DNA from: Clostridia bacterium
GTDB taxonomy: Bacteria; Bacillota_A; Clostridia; Oscillospirales; Acutalibacteraceae
Assembly (NCBI GenBank): GCA_017549665.1
Contig: JAFYUD010000137.1
Coordinates: forward strand, 1-16,319
DNA length: 16,319 nucleotides
Direction: 5' to 3'
Numbering within the stretch: the stretch's first letter is position 1; each line of letters opens with the position of its first letter. Under the pieces are notes generated by a model that saw only the letters and a program-made list of their open reading frames with translations, did no database searches and was not told where the DNA came from. Both the position numbers and the translations under genes were made by a program. Below are positions 1 through 7,132 of the stretch, piece by piece.

Positions 1-290
1 ACACCGGCAGGCAGATCCAGCTTCATCATGGCGTCGACCGTACGAGGATTGGGATTGTGAATGTCGATCAGACGCTTGTGGGTGCGCATTTCGAACTGTT
101 CACGGCTATCCTTGTACTTGTGTACAGCACGAAGGATTGTAACTACTTCCTTTTCTGTGGGAAGAGGTACGGGGCCTGAAACCTGAGCACCTGTACGCTT
201 TGCGGTTTCGACGATTCTCTCAGCTGCTTTGTCAACGAGATTGTGGTCGTAACCTTTGAGTCTGATTCTGATTTTTTCCTTAACTGCCAT
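1..290 (-). CDS. rpsJ: 30S ribosomal protein S10 (C-terminus cut by window edge)
   Basis: This is ribosomal protein S10 of the 30S subunit head, which in many bacteria also acts as the antitermination factor NusE. Ninety-six complete codons are visible. The translation begins [20 protein letters not shown] and contains the family-diagnostic stretches [20 protein letters not shown] and MRTHKRLID, ending in LDLPAG at the edge. S10 is usually 102-105 residues, so only a few C-terminal residues are missing. The start is fixed by an AGGAGG ribosome binding site at 298-303, 7 nt before the ATG at 290. rpsJ is normally the first gene of the S10 ribosomal protein operon, so rplC, rplD and others are expected beyond the left edge. 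It has its own promoter at 601-629 and a long structured leader with an internal terminator. Confidence 0.98.
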   Translation of the reverse strand, partial: MAVKEKIRIRLKGYDHNLVDKAAERIVETAKRTGAQVSGPVPLPTEKEVVTILRAVHKYKDSREQFEMRTHKRLIDIHNPNPRTVDAMMKLDLPAG

Positions 291-370
291 TTTTAAGCCT
301 CCTAAGCAATTTGGCGGGCATACTGCGATTTTTCCAGCAACGCACCCGTGTGTTTCACGATTTTCCATTT

Positions 371-400
371 AAAAAACCGGAAAATTCATGTTTCCGGGTT
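371..400 (-). terminator. intrinsic terminator inside the rpsJ leader (attenuator candidate)
   Basis: Read on the minus strand, AACCCGGAAA (400-391) and TTTTCCGGTT (384-375) pair around a short loop, with one bulged C. Six U residues follow (376-371). It lies between the rpsJ promoter and the rpsJ start, so it would stop transcription before the operon unless bypassed. The 3' arm (CCGGUUU, 380-374) is also complementary to AAACCGG at 480-474, which gives a possible antiterminator. Confidence 0.7.
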
Positions 401-486
401 GAGAAAAATCACCTTCCGACATAGCAATTCCATGGTTAAGGCACGGAAAAGCCCCTTTGTCGGGAAATTTCGCCCGGTTTTAAATC

Positions 487-590
487 GGACATACTCCGTG
501 AGAGTTTCCTGCATCTGAGTGCAGCCACATCCCACATCATCGCATGGTGTCTGCGAAAAAAGGGCATAATTATGCTCTATCCTTTTCCGC
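487..590 (-). promoter_or_regulatory. structured 5' leader of rpsJ
   Basis: The transcript from the promoter at 601-629 would have a leader of about 300 nt. Helices visible on the minus strand include a 10-bp stem between 590-581 and 562-553. There is also a three-way junction closed by GGAUGU (532-527) with AUGUCC (492-487), enclosing the hairpins CUGCA/UGCAG (524-520/513-509) and ACUC/GAGU (505-502/496-493). The terminator at 371-400 lies downstream. The role is inferred: S10 operons are autoregulated through their leader by L4 in gammaproteobacteria, and a leader with a terminator fits an analogous control. I do not match it to a known RNA family. Confidence 0.45.
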
Positions 591-600
591 ATGCTTAGAT

Positions 601-629
601 ATTATACAATAAAGATGCAGAAATTGCAA
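601..629 (-). promoter_or_regulatory. sigma-A type promoter of rpsJ / S10 operon
   Basis: On the minus strand TTGCAA (629-624) is separated by 17 nt from a perfect TATAAT (606-601). Transcription should start near 594, about 300 nt before the rpsJ start codon. No other good promoter lies closer to rpsJ. Confidence 0.75.
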
Positions 630-730
630 TAGTTTTTTCAAAAAAAATCCGTATTTTTCAAGCTTTTTTCACTTTCATACACATTGACAATACAGACGAA
701 TTTCAACGCTTCTGATTGTACACTATGCAC

Positions 731-766
731 ATAAAATAACAACAGAGGCCGTATCACTACAGCCTC
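731..766 (-). terminator. terminator after the zinc-ribbon surface-protein gene
   Basis: Read on the minus strand, GAGGCUGUA and UACGGCCUC pair (9 bp with one G-U) around a GUGA tetraloop (766-745). A U-rich stretch follows (744-731). It lies just after the stop codon of the gene ending at 774 and insulates rpsJ from the upstream operon. Confidence 0.8.
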
Positions 767-773
767 CGAATTA

Positions 774-1868
774 TTAACCTATGTATGTACCGCACTGGTG
801 GCAGAACACATCGTCTGCAGGAACATCGTTTCCGCAGTCAGGACACTTTCTTGCAGGTCCCTGAGCTTCATCGAGATCAATGTCTGTATCAATGTACTTT
901 CCGAGACCGCTGAGGTCTGTTGCGTACTTTTCATCACCTGTGATATCATCAAGCATTGAATCTGTAGCTCTGAGAATATCTTCAGCTGTTGCATCCTCCG
1001 AATCAAAAGCGGATGCCGCAGAGGGAGAAATCATAACGGGTTCATCAGTATACTTTCTGATAAGGGGATCTGAGTATGAATGACTGAGCTGACCCATAAG
1101 TGCCGCTGTCTTGATTGCCGCAGCAGCTTCCTCACCTGTAAGTTCACCGTAACCGCCTGCTGCAGAATTCTTACCTGCAGAGCCGAGAAGCTCAGCAATT
1201 CTTTCAGGAGTCATAACCTCAACAGAAACAGGACCTGAAGGCTCACCGTCTGAATCAGTAATGGGCACATAATCATCATCTGATTTTCTTGAGCGCTGAA
1301 CAAGAAGTGCAATTACAAGCGCAAGAAGAATCACAAACAATACTGCAGCTGCAACAAGAGCAATCTGCTGCCATGAGAAACCGTCATCCTTTTTGTTGTT
1401 ATCATTCACAACAAGTCCGCCGATTGTGTAAGGCTCTGTGGGAGTCTGAACAATGATATTTGCAGAATCCTCTTCAAACAGGTCAGAAAGTGATGCCTCG
1501 AAAGAAAGCGAGGTTTCCTCTGCTGTTGTGGTCTCAGTTGTGGTGACTGCAGTTGTAGGCATGGTCACAGGCTGATACTGAGTAGTATATACAGTAGAAG
1601 GCTCAGTGGTATTATTCACATTGCCCTCACCTGAGTTATTGATAAGGCTTGTAGTTGTTTCACTGGTTGTTGTCTCCTGCGGAACTGTTGTTGTAACTGC
1701 AGGATCGGTAGGCTGTGTTGTGGGGAACAAACTGTGGATAAAATCCTGAACACCACTTAAATCACCCAGATCACCAAGTGAAGGAAGCGCACTTACAGAC
1801 AGCTGCACACTGAATGCGCAACATACTGCAATTGCCACTATCAATATTTTTTTAAGATACTTATTCAT
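774..1868 (-). CDS. Thr-rich single-pass membrane protein with C-terminal cytosolic zinc ribbon
   Basis: I recognise no named family. The 364-residue protein has an N-terminal signal peptide (about 1-27, ending SVSA). A Thr/Ser/Pro-rich low-complexity segment (about 50-120) interrupts short acidic helical stretches. One membrane helix spans about 168-190, followed by a basic stop-transfer QRSRK. The tail of about 170 residues ends in a zinc ribbon with C342xxC345 and C356xxC359. The expected topology is an extracellular Thr-rich region and a cytosolic zinc ribbon. The start is set at the ATG at 1868 because AAGGAG (1881-1876) sits 7 nt upstream; the reading frame extends to 1910 but that start has no binding site. 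It is the last gene of a cluster with two other Thr-rich surface proteins and has a strong terminator behind it. A link between surface and cytosol is inference only. Confidence 0.85.
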   Translation of the reverse strand: MNKYLKKILIVAIAVCCAFSVQLSVSALPSLGDLGDLSGVQDFIHSLFPTTQPTDPAVTTTVPQETTTSETTTSLINNSGEGNVNNTTEPSTVYTTQYQPVTMPTTAVTTTETTTAEETSLSFEASLSDLFEEDSANIIVQTPTEPYTIGGLVVNDNNKKDDGFSWQQIALVAAAVLFVILLALVIALLVQRSRKSDDDYVPITDSDGEPSGPVSVEVMTPERIAELLGSAGKNSAAGGYGELTGEEAAAAIKTAALMGQLSHSYSDPLIRKYTDEPVMISPSAASAFDSEDATAEDILRATDSMLDDITGDEKYATDLSGLGKYIDTDIDLDEAQGPARKCPDCGNDVPADDVFCHQCGTYIG

Positions 1869-1929
1869 GAACATTCTCCTTCTGCAGATTGTTCTGCATC
1901 TATACGTCAAAAGTTCTTAAAATCGTTTA

Positions 1930-2703
1930 TCAGAAGCTTGTTGTGATTCCTGCCGCATAACGAAGAACGCTTCGTGCATCCTTTGCCGTAATGACTGAAT
2001 CACCGTTTACATCTGCAGCATCTGCCGCTGCACCTGTAAGCTTTTCTATACCTGCTGCCGCTCTGAGAATTTTTCTTGCATCCGCAGCTGTGATTTTTCC
2101 GTCGGCTGTCACATCACCTGTTCTCAGCTTTGCCTGAGTCTCCTCATCGGGAGGTATAATTATAATTGTTGATCTTGTTTCCGTCACAGTGTGAGGTCTG
2201 CCTGTTGTTGATTCAGACACGCCCTGTGTTTCAGACGGAACAAAAATATAATCACCGTTTGTTGTTGCAGCTGACTCAGTAGGATACAGAGCCGAGCCGA
2301 GAAGAAACATTATTACATCCTTTGTGGACATTGTGCGGACTGATTCGGGAATCTCAACAGAATCACCGTATTCGGTATAAACCCAGTCTGCAAAAGTCCT
2401 GCCTGAGCTGAGGAAGCTTACCATATCAGTTACCGTCTGAATATCAAGCTTTACACCGAGGCCGTTAAGGAATCCGCTCAGGTCATCCTCCGAGCCGGCA
2501 GGTGAAGTCTGCTTTACCGTGGTAGTTTCGGTAGTGACATAATCATTGATATCAATGCCCAGAGATGTCCCCACAGAAACAAGGCTGCTGAGTATATCCT
2601 GCCCGTCAAGAGACAATGCAGAAACACTCATGGCACCGTATATGCATGCGCATATCAGCACAACTGCAGATATAATCATCGCTCCGGGATTAAATTTCTT
2701 CAT
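1930..2703 (-). CDS. secreted Thr-rich protein with C-terminal type I dockerin
   Basis: The 257-residue protein has a hydrophobic N-terminal signal segment (about 9-30) and no later membrane helix, so it should be exported. Residues about 55-190 have no recognisable catalytic domain and include Thr/Ser-rich linkers. Residues about 195-254 form a dockerin: two calcium-binding F-hand loops (D197, T199, D201, K203, D208 and D231, N233, D235, V237, D242), each followed by an ARxxLRxAAGI helix. Dockerins bind cohesin domains, classically in cellulosomes. The gene starts 2 nt after the stop of the preceding gene (TAAgtATG), which suggests translational coupling; there is only a weak binding site. 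A membrane-anchored cohesin-like protein is encoded two genes upstream (3655-4395). A structural or adaptor role is more likely than an enzyme because no enzyme domain is visible. Confidence 0.88.
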   Translation of the reverse strand: MKKFNPGAMIISAVVLICACIYGAMSVSALSLDGQDILSSLVSVGTSLGIDINDYVTTETTTVKQTSPAGSEDDLSGFLNGLGVKLDIQTVTDMVSFLSSGRTFADWVYTEYGDSVEIPESVRTMSTKDVIMFLLGSALYPTESAATTNGDYIFVPSETQGVSESTTGRPHTVTETRSTIIIIPPDEETQAKLRTGDVTADGKITAADARKILRAAAGIEKLTGAAADAADVNGDSVITAKDARSVLRYAAGITTSF

Positions 2704-2705
2704 AC

Positions 2706-3467
2706 TTATTCATCTTCCCAGTATGTAATATTACTGTAATTTTCATTATTTGTATCATCATCAGAATCATCACCCTCAATGAAGCGTGCCAGAGAATCTG
2801 ACTTGTCCACACCGGGGATGGTTGATTTATTTTTTACTGATGAATCGAATTCTGTTTTACGGGTCATAATTACAAGCACAACTACAACCACAAGAACAAG
2901 AATCACGATTGCTGCTATAAAAACTATCAGTGTGAGTGTACTGCCTGAGATACCCCAGGAGTCATCATCACCTGCGTTGTTTACAATAAGGACAGACGGA
3001 AGCTCTTCCTCGTCAGACTTTTCGTCTTCCCTGTCGTCATCACCTGTGTACTGCTCACCTGATGCCCCCTCAGAAGAAGGATAAGTTGTCATTGCAGCTG
3101 ACTGTGTGGCAGGCACATAGTTTCCGCCGTCAACATTAGGTAATGCAGTTGTGGTCTCAGCCGCATTCTGGTTTCCGCCGAAGCCTTCCCATGAGCCGAG
3201 GTCATTCATAAATGAATCAAATCCGTCACCGAATTTATCCTTGAAGGAATCAAAATATCCTGCTAATGTATCACCGTCAATAAGGTCCTCAAGCCCTGAA
3301 GACGAAGAAGCAGTCGTAGTTTCAGCAGGCTTGGTTGTTGTGGTCGGGATGTTTACAACAAACTCGTCCTCACCATCTTCAACAATAAATATATCTTCTG
3401 CAAAGACAGTAACAGACCACGCAAGACTCAACAGCAATGCCAATATAAATGCTGATGCCCTTTTCAT
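2706..3467 (-). CDS. acidic Thr-rich single-pass membrane protein
   Basis: Function unknown. The 253-residue protein has a signal peptide (about 1-24, ending VFA), a Thr-rich linker (41-57) and an amphipathic acidic segment rich in Asp, Phe and Gly (about 59-95). A second Thr/Ser region and a very acidic stretch (about 143-156) follow. One strongly hydrophobic helix (about 177-201, full of Ile/Val/Leu) ends in MTRK, and the tail is short and acidic. Most of it should be outside the cell, with a cytosolic tail of about 50 residues. The frame opens at a GTG at 3470, but the next codon is an ATG at 3467, which I take as the start; GAGAG just upstream is a modest binding site. It resembles its neighbour at 774-1868 in layout (signal, Thr linker, acidic helix, Thr linker, membrane helix, tail) but lacks the zinc ribbon. 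It is the first gene of the run 3467-774, and no clear promoter could be assigned. Confidence 0.8.
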   Translation of the reverse strand: MKRASAFILALLLSLAWSVTVFAEDIFIVEDGEDEFVVNIPTTTTKPAETTTASSSSGLEDLIDGDTLAGYFDSFKDKFGDGFDSFMNDLGSWEGFGGNQNAAETTTALPNVDGGNYVPATQSAAMTTYPSSEGASGEQYTGDDDREDEKSDEEELPSVLIVNNAGDDDSWGISGSTLTLIVFIAAIVILVLVVVVVLVIMTRKTEFDSSVKNKSTIPGVDKSDSLARFIEGDDSDDDTNNENYSNITYWEDE

Positions 3468-3611
3468 CACTTTTCTCTCACTCTTCCGAATTACTGTTTT
3501 TTGTATTACTCATTATTTAAAATAAAATTTCAGCAATTTATAGTATACAATATAAACTTTCTTTTTTAATTCCAAAAAGGAAATATCACAGTGATTTTTT
3601 TATTTTATAAA

Positions 3612-3643
3612 AGGCAAAAAGCAGGATGAATGGCACATCCTGC
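3612..3643 (-). terminator. terminator after the cohesin-like gene
   Basis: A perfect 8-bp stem on the minus strand, GCAGGATG (3643-3636) with CATCCTGC (3628-3621), encloses a 7-nt loop. TTTTTGCCTTTT follows. It begins 12 nt past the stop codon of the gene ending at 3655 and separates it from the next gene at 3467. Confidence 0.88.
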
Positions 3644-3654
3644 AAATTATGCTA

Positions 3655-4395
3655 TTATTCGTCAGAAGAATCGATATTTTTCTTAAGCTCTTTTTCTTCT
3701 TTTTTACGGTCTTTATTGCTTTCAGGCTTTTCGTCGTCCTGCTCCTGATTATTCTTGATTGCAATAACAGCAATACCTGCAACCGCACCTACGGCAACAA
3801 CAGAAGCGATAACATATATATACCACTTTGAGCTGCCCTCTGAATCCTTCTTTACTGAAGAGGGTGATGTTGTGGGAGATACTGTAACTACAGCTGTATG
3901 ATTTGTTTTAAGCGCAGAGTTACCTACGGGTGTTACTGCCGCAACAATATCTGTACCGTTGATGCTGTAAGATGTTGCCCACATGCAGAAGTTTTCAATA
4001 TCATACTCTTCGGTAAGGGGTCTGAAATTGAAAGTAGCAAGCATAAGGTTTCCGTTTTCATCAAGGTCTGCAGGTGTACAGCTGTCTGTAAACATTGCAG
4101 AGCAATTCACAAGACCGTTTTCAAGAGTTGACTTGCCGATTGCTGTGATAAGCTCGCTGCTTGTTCCTTCATCTGTAAAGTCAACATATTCATAAATTTC
4201 AGGCTCATAAGCAAGGCAGAAGTCTGCTGCTTCAAGAGCACCGGGATCCTCAACATAAATAGTAACTGAAACAATATCTTTCTCTGCATCGTAAGATGAA
4301 TCAAAAACAAGTCCGTATGTCTTTGCCGAACCGATAACTGCAAAGCTGAGAATCATTACAAGCGTAAGAACAACAGAGATAATTCTTCTTTTCAT
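3655..4395 (-). CDS. membrane-anchored cohesin-like domain protein
   Basis: The 246-residue protein has a signal peptide (about 1-24, ending IGSA). Residues about 27-160 look like a cohesin-type beta sandwich: DIVSVTIYVEDP, then ADFCLAYEPEIYEYV, resembling the cohesin pattern of a strand followed by (N/D)F-x-L-x-YDP, and later NLMLATFNFRP, resembling the conserved late strand. A Ser/Thr linker and a membrane helix (about 191-213) follow. The tail is a highly charged Lys/Glu/Asp cytosolic segment of about 33 residues. The domain would sit outside the cell, tethered to the membrane. Dockerin proteins are encoded at 1930-2703 and at the right edge, so it could be their docking partner; this is inference. 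It might instead be a cohesin-fold carbohydrate-binding module. The ATG at 4395 has AAAGG about 10 nt upstream. The gene follows the CDF gene after 82 bp with no clear terminator between them. Confidence 0.78.
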   Translation of the reverse strand: MKRRIISVVLTLVMILSFAVIGSAKTYGLVFDSSYDAEKDIVSVTIYVEDPGALEAADFCLAYEPEIYEYVDFTDEGTSSELITAIGKSTLENGLVNCSAMFTDSCTPADLDENGNLMLATFNFRPLTEEYDIENFCMWATSYSINGTDIVAAVTPVGNSALKTNHTAVVTVSPTTSPSSVKKDSEGSSKWYIYVIASVVAVGAVAGIAVIAIKNNQEQDDEKPESNKDRKKEEKELKKNIDSSDE

Positions 4396-4477
4396 TTCAT
4401 TTCATACCTTTCGATTTTATTTTCTTAATATACCATATATAAGTTACATCAATTCACATAAAAAGTCAACAGCCAAA

Positions 4478-5644
4478 TTAAACAAAGGGACGGTCGATAT
4501 TGATTACCGTAAAACAGTTTTCGCATTCTTCTGCAACCACCTGAGCCACAAGAGAACGGATCTGACTGTCAGAAAGCTTTACGCTGTAAGGCACAACAAC
4601 ATCAAAAATCAGATTTGTATGAGTATTACCCGGTACCATTCTGAAGTCGTGGATGGTGATATCCTTATCGATATTTTTTACGGCATTTTCCGCTTTACCA
4701 CGCATTACAGCAGTAGTCTCATTGTCTGTTTCAATGGGATCCATATGTATAACAGTAAGGCATCCCAATTCATCGGAAAGACAATGCTCGATATTGTCAA
4801 TCATATCATGAAGCTCATAGATATTTTCTTTACCGCTGACCTCTGCATGAAGAGAGACTACTACTCTCCCGGGGCCGTAGTCATGGACAATAAGATCATG
4901 TATACCTACAACCTTATCATAAGAAAGAACGATTTCCTCAATCTTTTCAACAAGCTCCTTTTCGGGAGGGCCGCCGAGAAGAGGTCCGAGCGCTTCCTTT
5001 GCAGAATTGAAGCCTGCGTAAATAATAAACAATGAAACAAGAATACCGCACCAGCCGTCAACTCTTATATCTGTAAAGAATGAGATAATTGTTGAAACAA
5101 GAACAACAGTAGTTGCTATTGCATCACCGATACAGTCAACAGAGGTTGCCTTCATACCTGTTGAATTGATTTTTGTTCCGATTTTTCTGTTATAGAAGAA
5201 CATATATCCCTTAACTGCAACAGAAACTGCAAGAATGACAATCGCAACAATGCTTCTGTCCACATCAGCAGGATTCATTATCTTATCAACTGAAGAACGG
5301 AAAAGCTCAACACCGACAATAACGATAATAACTGACACAGCAAGAGCAGAGATGTATTCAATTCTGCCGTGACCGAAAGGATGCTCGGGGTCAGGCTTTC
5401 TGCCTGCAAGACGGATACCTGCAAGAGTAATGGCTGATGAGCCTGCATCTGTAAGGTTATTGAACGCATCTGCAGTGATAGCAATTGAGCCGCTGAGCAC
5501 ACCTGCAAAATATTTGAAGCCGAAAAGTATTATATTAAGGAGGATTCCCAGACAGCAACACAGTGTACCGTAAGCACTGCGCATCTTGTCAGGACTCATA
5601 TCCGCTGCATTTTTTATAAATAATTTACTCAGAAGTGTGACCAC
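4478..5644 (-). CDS. cation diffusion facilitator (CDF) family metal exporter
   Basis: A proton- or cation-coupled exporter of divalent metals in the inner membrane. The transmembrane part (about 25-215) holds the family signatures: NxxxD in helix 2 (N62, D66 in DAFNNLTDAG), the HPFGHGR loop (88-94) and DxxxD in helix 5 (D170, D174). An Asn in the helix 2 site has been reported for manganese exporters of the MntE type, so manganese is a possible substrate, but this is not decisive. At 388 residues it is longer than the roughly 300 of a simple CDF. After the usual cytosolic domain (about 225-305) a second similar domain follows (about 311-388), with IHDF matching IHDL and VINIDRPF matching VIHMDPIE. 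The start is a GTG, with GGTGAT a few bases upstream, only 6 nt after the stop of the DUF2207 gene. It is therefore the last gene of the gatCAB operon. Confidence 0.95.
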   Translation of the reverse strand: MVTLLSKLFIKNAADMSPDKMRSAYGTLCCCLGILLNIILFGFKYFAGVLSGSIAITADAFNNLTDAGSSAITLAGIRLAGRKPDPEHPFGHGRIEYISALAVSVIIVIVGVELFRSSVDKIMNPADVDRSIVAIVILAVSVAVKGYMFFYNRKIGTKINSTGMKATSVDCIGDAIATTVVLVSTIISFFTDIRVDGWCGILVSLFIIYAGFNSAKEALGPLLGGPPEKELVEKIEEIVLSYDKVVGIHDLIVHDYGPGRVVVSLHAEVSGKENIYELHDMIDNIEHCLSDELGCLTVIHMDPIETDNETTAVMRGKAENAVKNIDKDITIHDFRMVPGNTHTNLIFDVVVPYSVKLSDSQIRSLVAQVVAEECENCFTVINIDRPFV

Positions 5645-5650
5645 TGAACA

Positions 5651-7132
5651 TCACCGTTTTTCTTTGCTTAATTTTCTTTCTGTTTCTTCATCAATGACCA
5701 TTTTCCGTCCCTGAGCATAAATATCCCTGAACATGAACAGATTTCTTACAAAATCTTCGTTTTCAGGCTTATATGTATTGCCCTCACGCATAAGTGAATA
5801 CTCATTTATAACGGACATTACAAGGTCACCGGTTGTATATCTTGAATTTTTAAAGAAGTTATCGGAAATTTCCTGAGGACTGACATATTCGGCTCTGCCT
5901 GCATTGAGTTTAAGCTCAAAGCATCTGTGAATAAGCCGTCTGCCTTTTCCGCTCAGTTCATTTACGGGTGAAAGATAACTTACATTTTTATTGAATTCGG
6001 TTATTTCATTGTAAAACATCTTCGGGGATTTTATAATCTCTTCCCACCGTGATTTATCAAAAAGACGGATAACCCGCTTTTCATTTTTACTCAGCTTTCT
6101 GCCGCAGCTGTCGGAAAGTGACTTTTCTGACGAAGCAAAGCCTTCTGACGAAGCAGTGATATACCCTCTCTGATAAAGGTCAAGCACGGTTACAGTGAAA
6201 TAATCAGATTCATCGGGAATACCGTCAAGCACAGTATTGAGCAGCTGTGCAGGGCTTATGCATTCAAAGATTCTTCTCTGAAGCTTTTCCATGGGTTCAT
6301 CAAGGATTTTTTTACTGCAGTATTTCTCTCTCGAATTACGGAGGACTTTCTTGTATTTAAGTGCAAAATACACACTCAGCGCAATAACAGCAGCGCCCAT
6401 GACTGAAAATATAACAATTGCAGCAATCTGACCTCTGTTATCATCTTCAATCAGCACAAGTCCTGTCGGATCAAAAAGCTCATTTGGCATTGCAATGCCT
6501 GTTTTTATCGCACCTGCAGTATTTGAGGCAAAGAATGTCACTCTGCCGTCAGATTTTTCACCTGCGAGGGAGCCTGACTCAACAATTTCAAAATTTTCCG
6601 CATAGCATTCTGACGGAGTGCTGATTTTTACCGTAACATTACGGCAGACTATATTTTTTCCGTCATCTGCAGCACAGAAATAATAATATGCTCTGTCTTT
6701 ATAGATTTTTACTGCGCCTGACTGTATGTAACGCAGTGAAAACACGTGTTTACCGGGCTGAGGAATATACCAGTTAACGCAATACATATCTTCAGAAGCC
6801 GTGTAAAAATATGTACCGTCCCTGAGCACATCACCTGCTTCCTCCATGCAGATATTTCCGTCAAGAGAAACAGACAGGTCACTTACACCTGCTATGTGCT
6901 CAAAATTATCTTCCGATATAACAATGTTTCTTGCAAAAGAATCCTTACAGTCTTCTCCTACATCAACAGTCCATTCTTCTGTTACAAGTGCGCTTCCGTC
7001 ACTCCGGAGCTCAACGGAAACGTCAACCTTTTCAACAGCGTATGCAGATGCGCCATAAGCTGTTGACGGAATAAGACATAACATCATCAGCGACAGCATC
7101 AGAATACATAATATTCGTTTCAAATTGATCAC
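5651..7132 (-). CDS. DUF2207-type predicted membrane protein
   Basis: The 493-residue protein has a signal peptide (about 1-29, ending AYGASA). An extracellular beta-rich domain (about 33-220) begins YAVEKVDVSVELRSDGSALV, the hallmark of DUF2207 proteins. One membrane helix follows (about 236-259), then a basic cytosolic region of about 230 residues with no catalytic motif I recognise. The biochemical role of DUF2207 proteins is not known. The frame opens with a GTG overlapping the gatB stop (GTGA). However, AAAGGGTGATC (7137-7127), close to the full anti-16S consensus, ends 3 nt before an in-frame TTG at 7123, so TTG may be the true start and would give a cleaner signal peptide, MKRILCILML. 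Overlap with gatB and a 6-nt gap to the CDF gene place it inside the gat operon. Confidence 0.88.
   Translation of the reverse strand: MINLKRILCILMLSLMMLCLIPSTAYGASAYAVEKVDVSVELRSDGSALVTEEWTVDVGEDCKDSFARNIVISEDNFEHIAGVSDLSVSLDGNICMEEAGDVLRDGTYFYTASEDMYCVNWYIPQPGKHVFSLRYIQSGAVKIYKDRAYYYFCAADDGKNIVCRNVTVKISTPSECYAENFEIVESGSLAGEKSDGRVTFFASNTAGAIKTGIAMPNELFDPTGLVLIEDDNRGQIAAIVIFSVMGAAVIALSVYFALKYKKVLRNSREKYCSKKILDEPMEKLQRRIFECISPAQLLNTVLDGIPDESDYFTVTVLDLYQRGYITASSEGFASSEKSLSDSCGRKLSKNEKRVIRLFDKSRWEEIIKSPKMFYNEITEFNKNVSYLSPVNELSGKGRRLIHRCFELKLNAGRAEYVSPQEISDNFFKNSRYTTGDLVMSVINEYSLMREGNTYKPENEDFVRNLFMFRDIYAQGRKMVIDEETERKLSKEKR

Noticed and set aside
386..592. A 68-codon open frame upstream of rpsJ on the minus strand
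   Set aside because: Its ATG would lie within a few bases of the predicted transcription start, so there is no room for a binding site. It runs through the structured leader and ends in the terminator, and the protein resembles nothing I know.
2779..3525. Plus-strand open frames of 101 and 124 codons
   Set aside because: They lie opposite the Thr/Asp-rich minus-strand protein and are rich in Ser/Thr runs produced by its biased codons. They have no binding sites and no recognisable domains.
3530..3570. A promoter for the acidic membrane protein gene at 3467
   Set aside because: TATACT and TATAAA boxes are present in this AT-rich stretch, but no acceptable -35 is found at the right distance. 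A promoter is likely here but cannot be placed.
4396..4477. A promoter for the cohesin-like gene
   Set aside because: TTGACT at 4469-4464 is a fair -35, but no good -10 lies at 16-18 nt; the nearest TATATA is too far away. The gene may be read through from the CDF gene.
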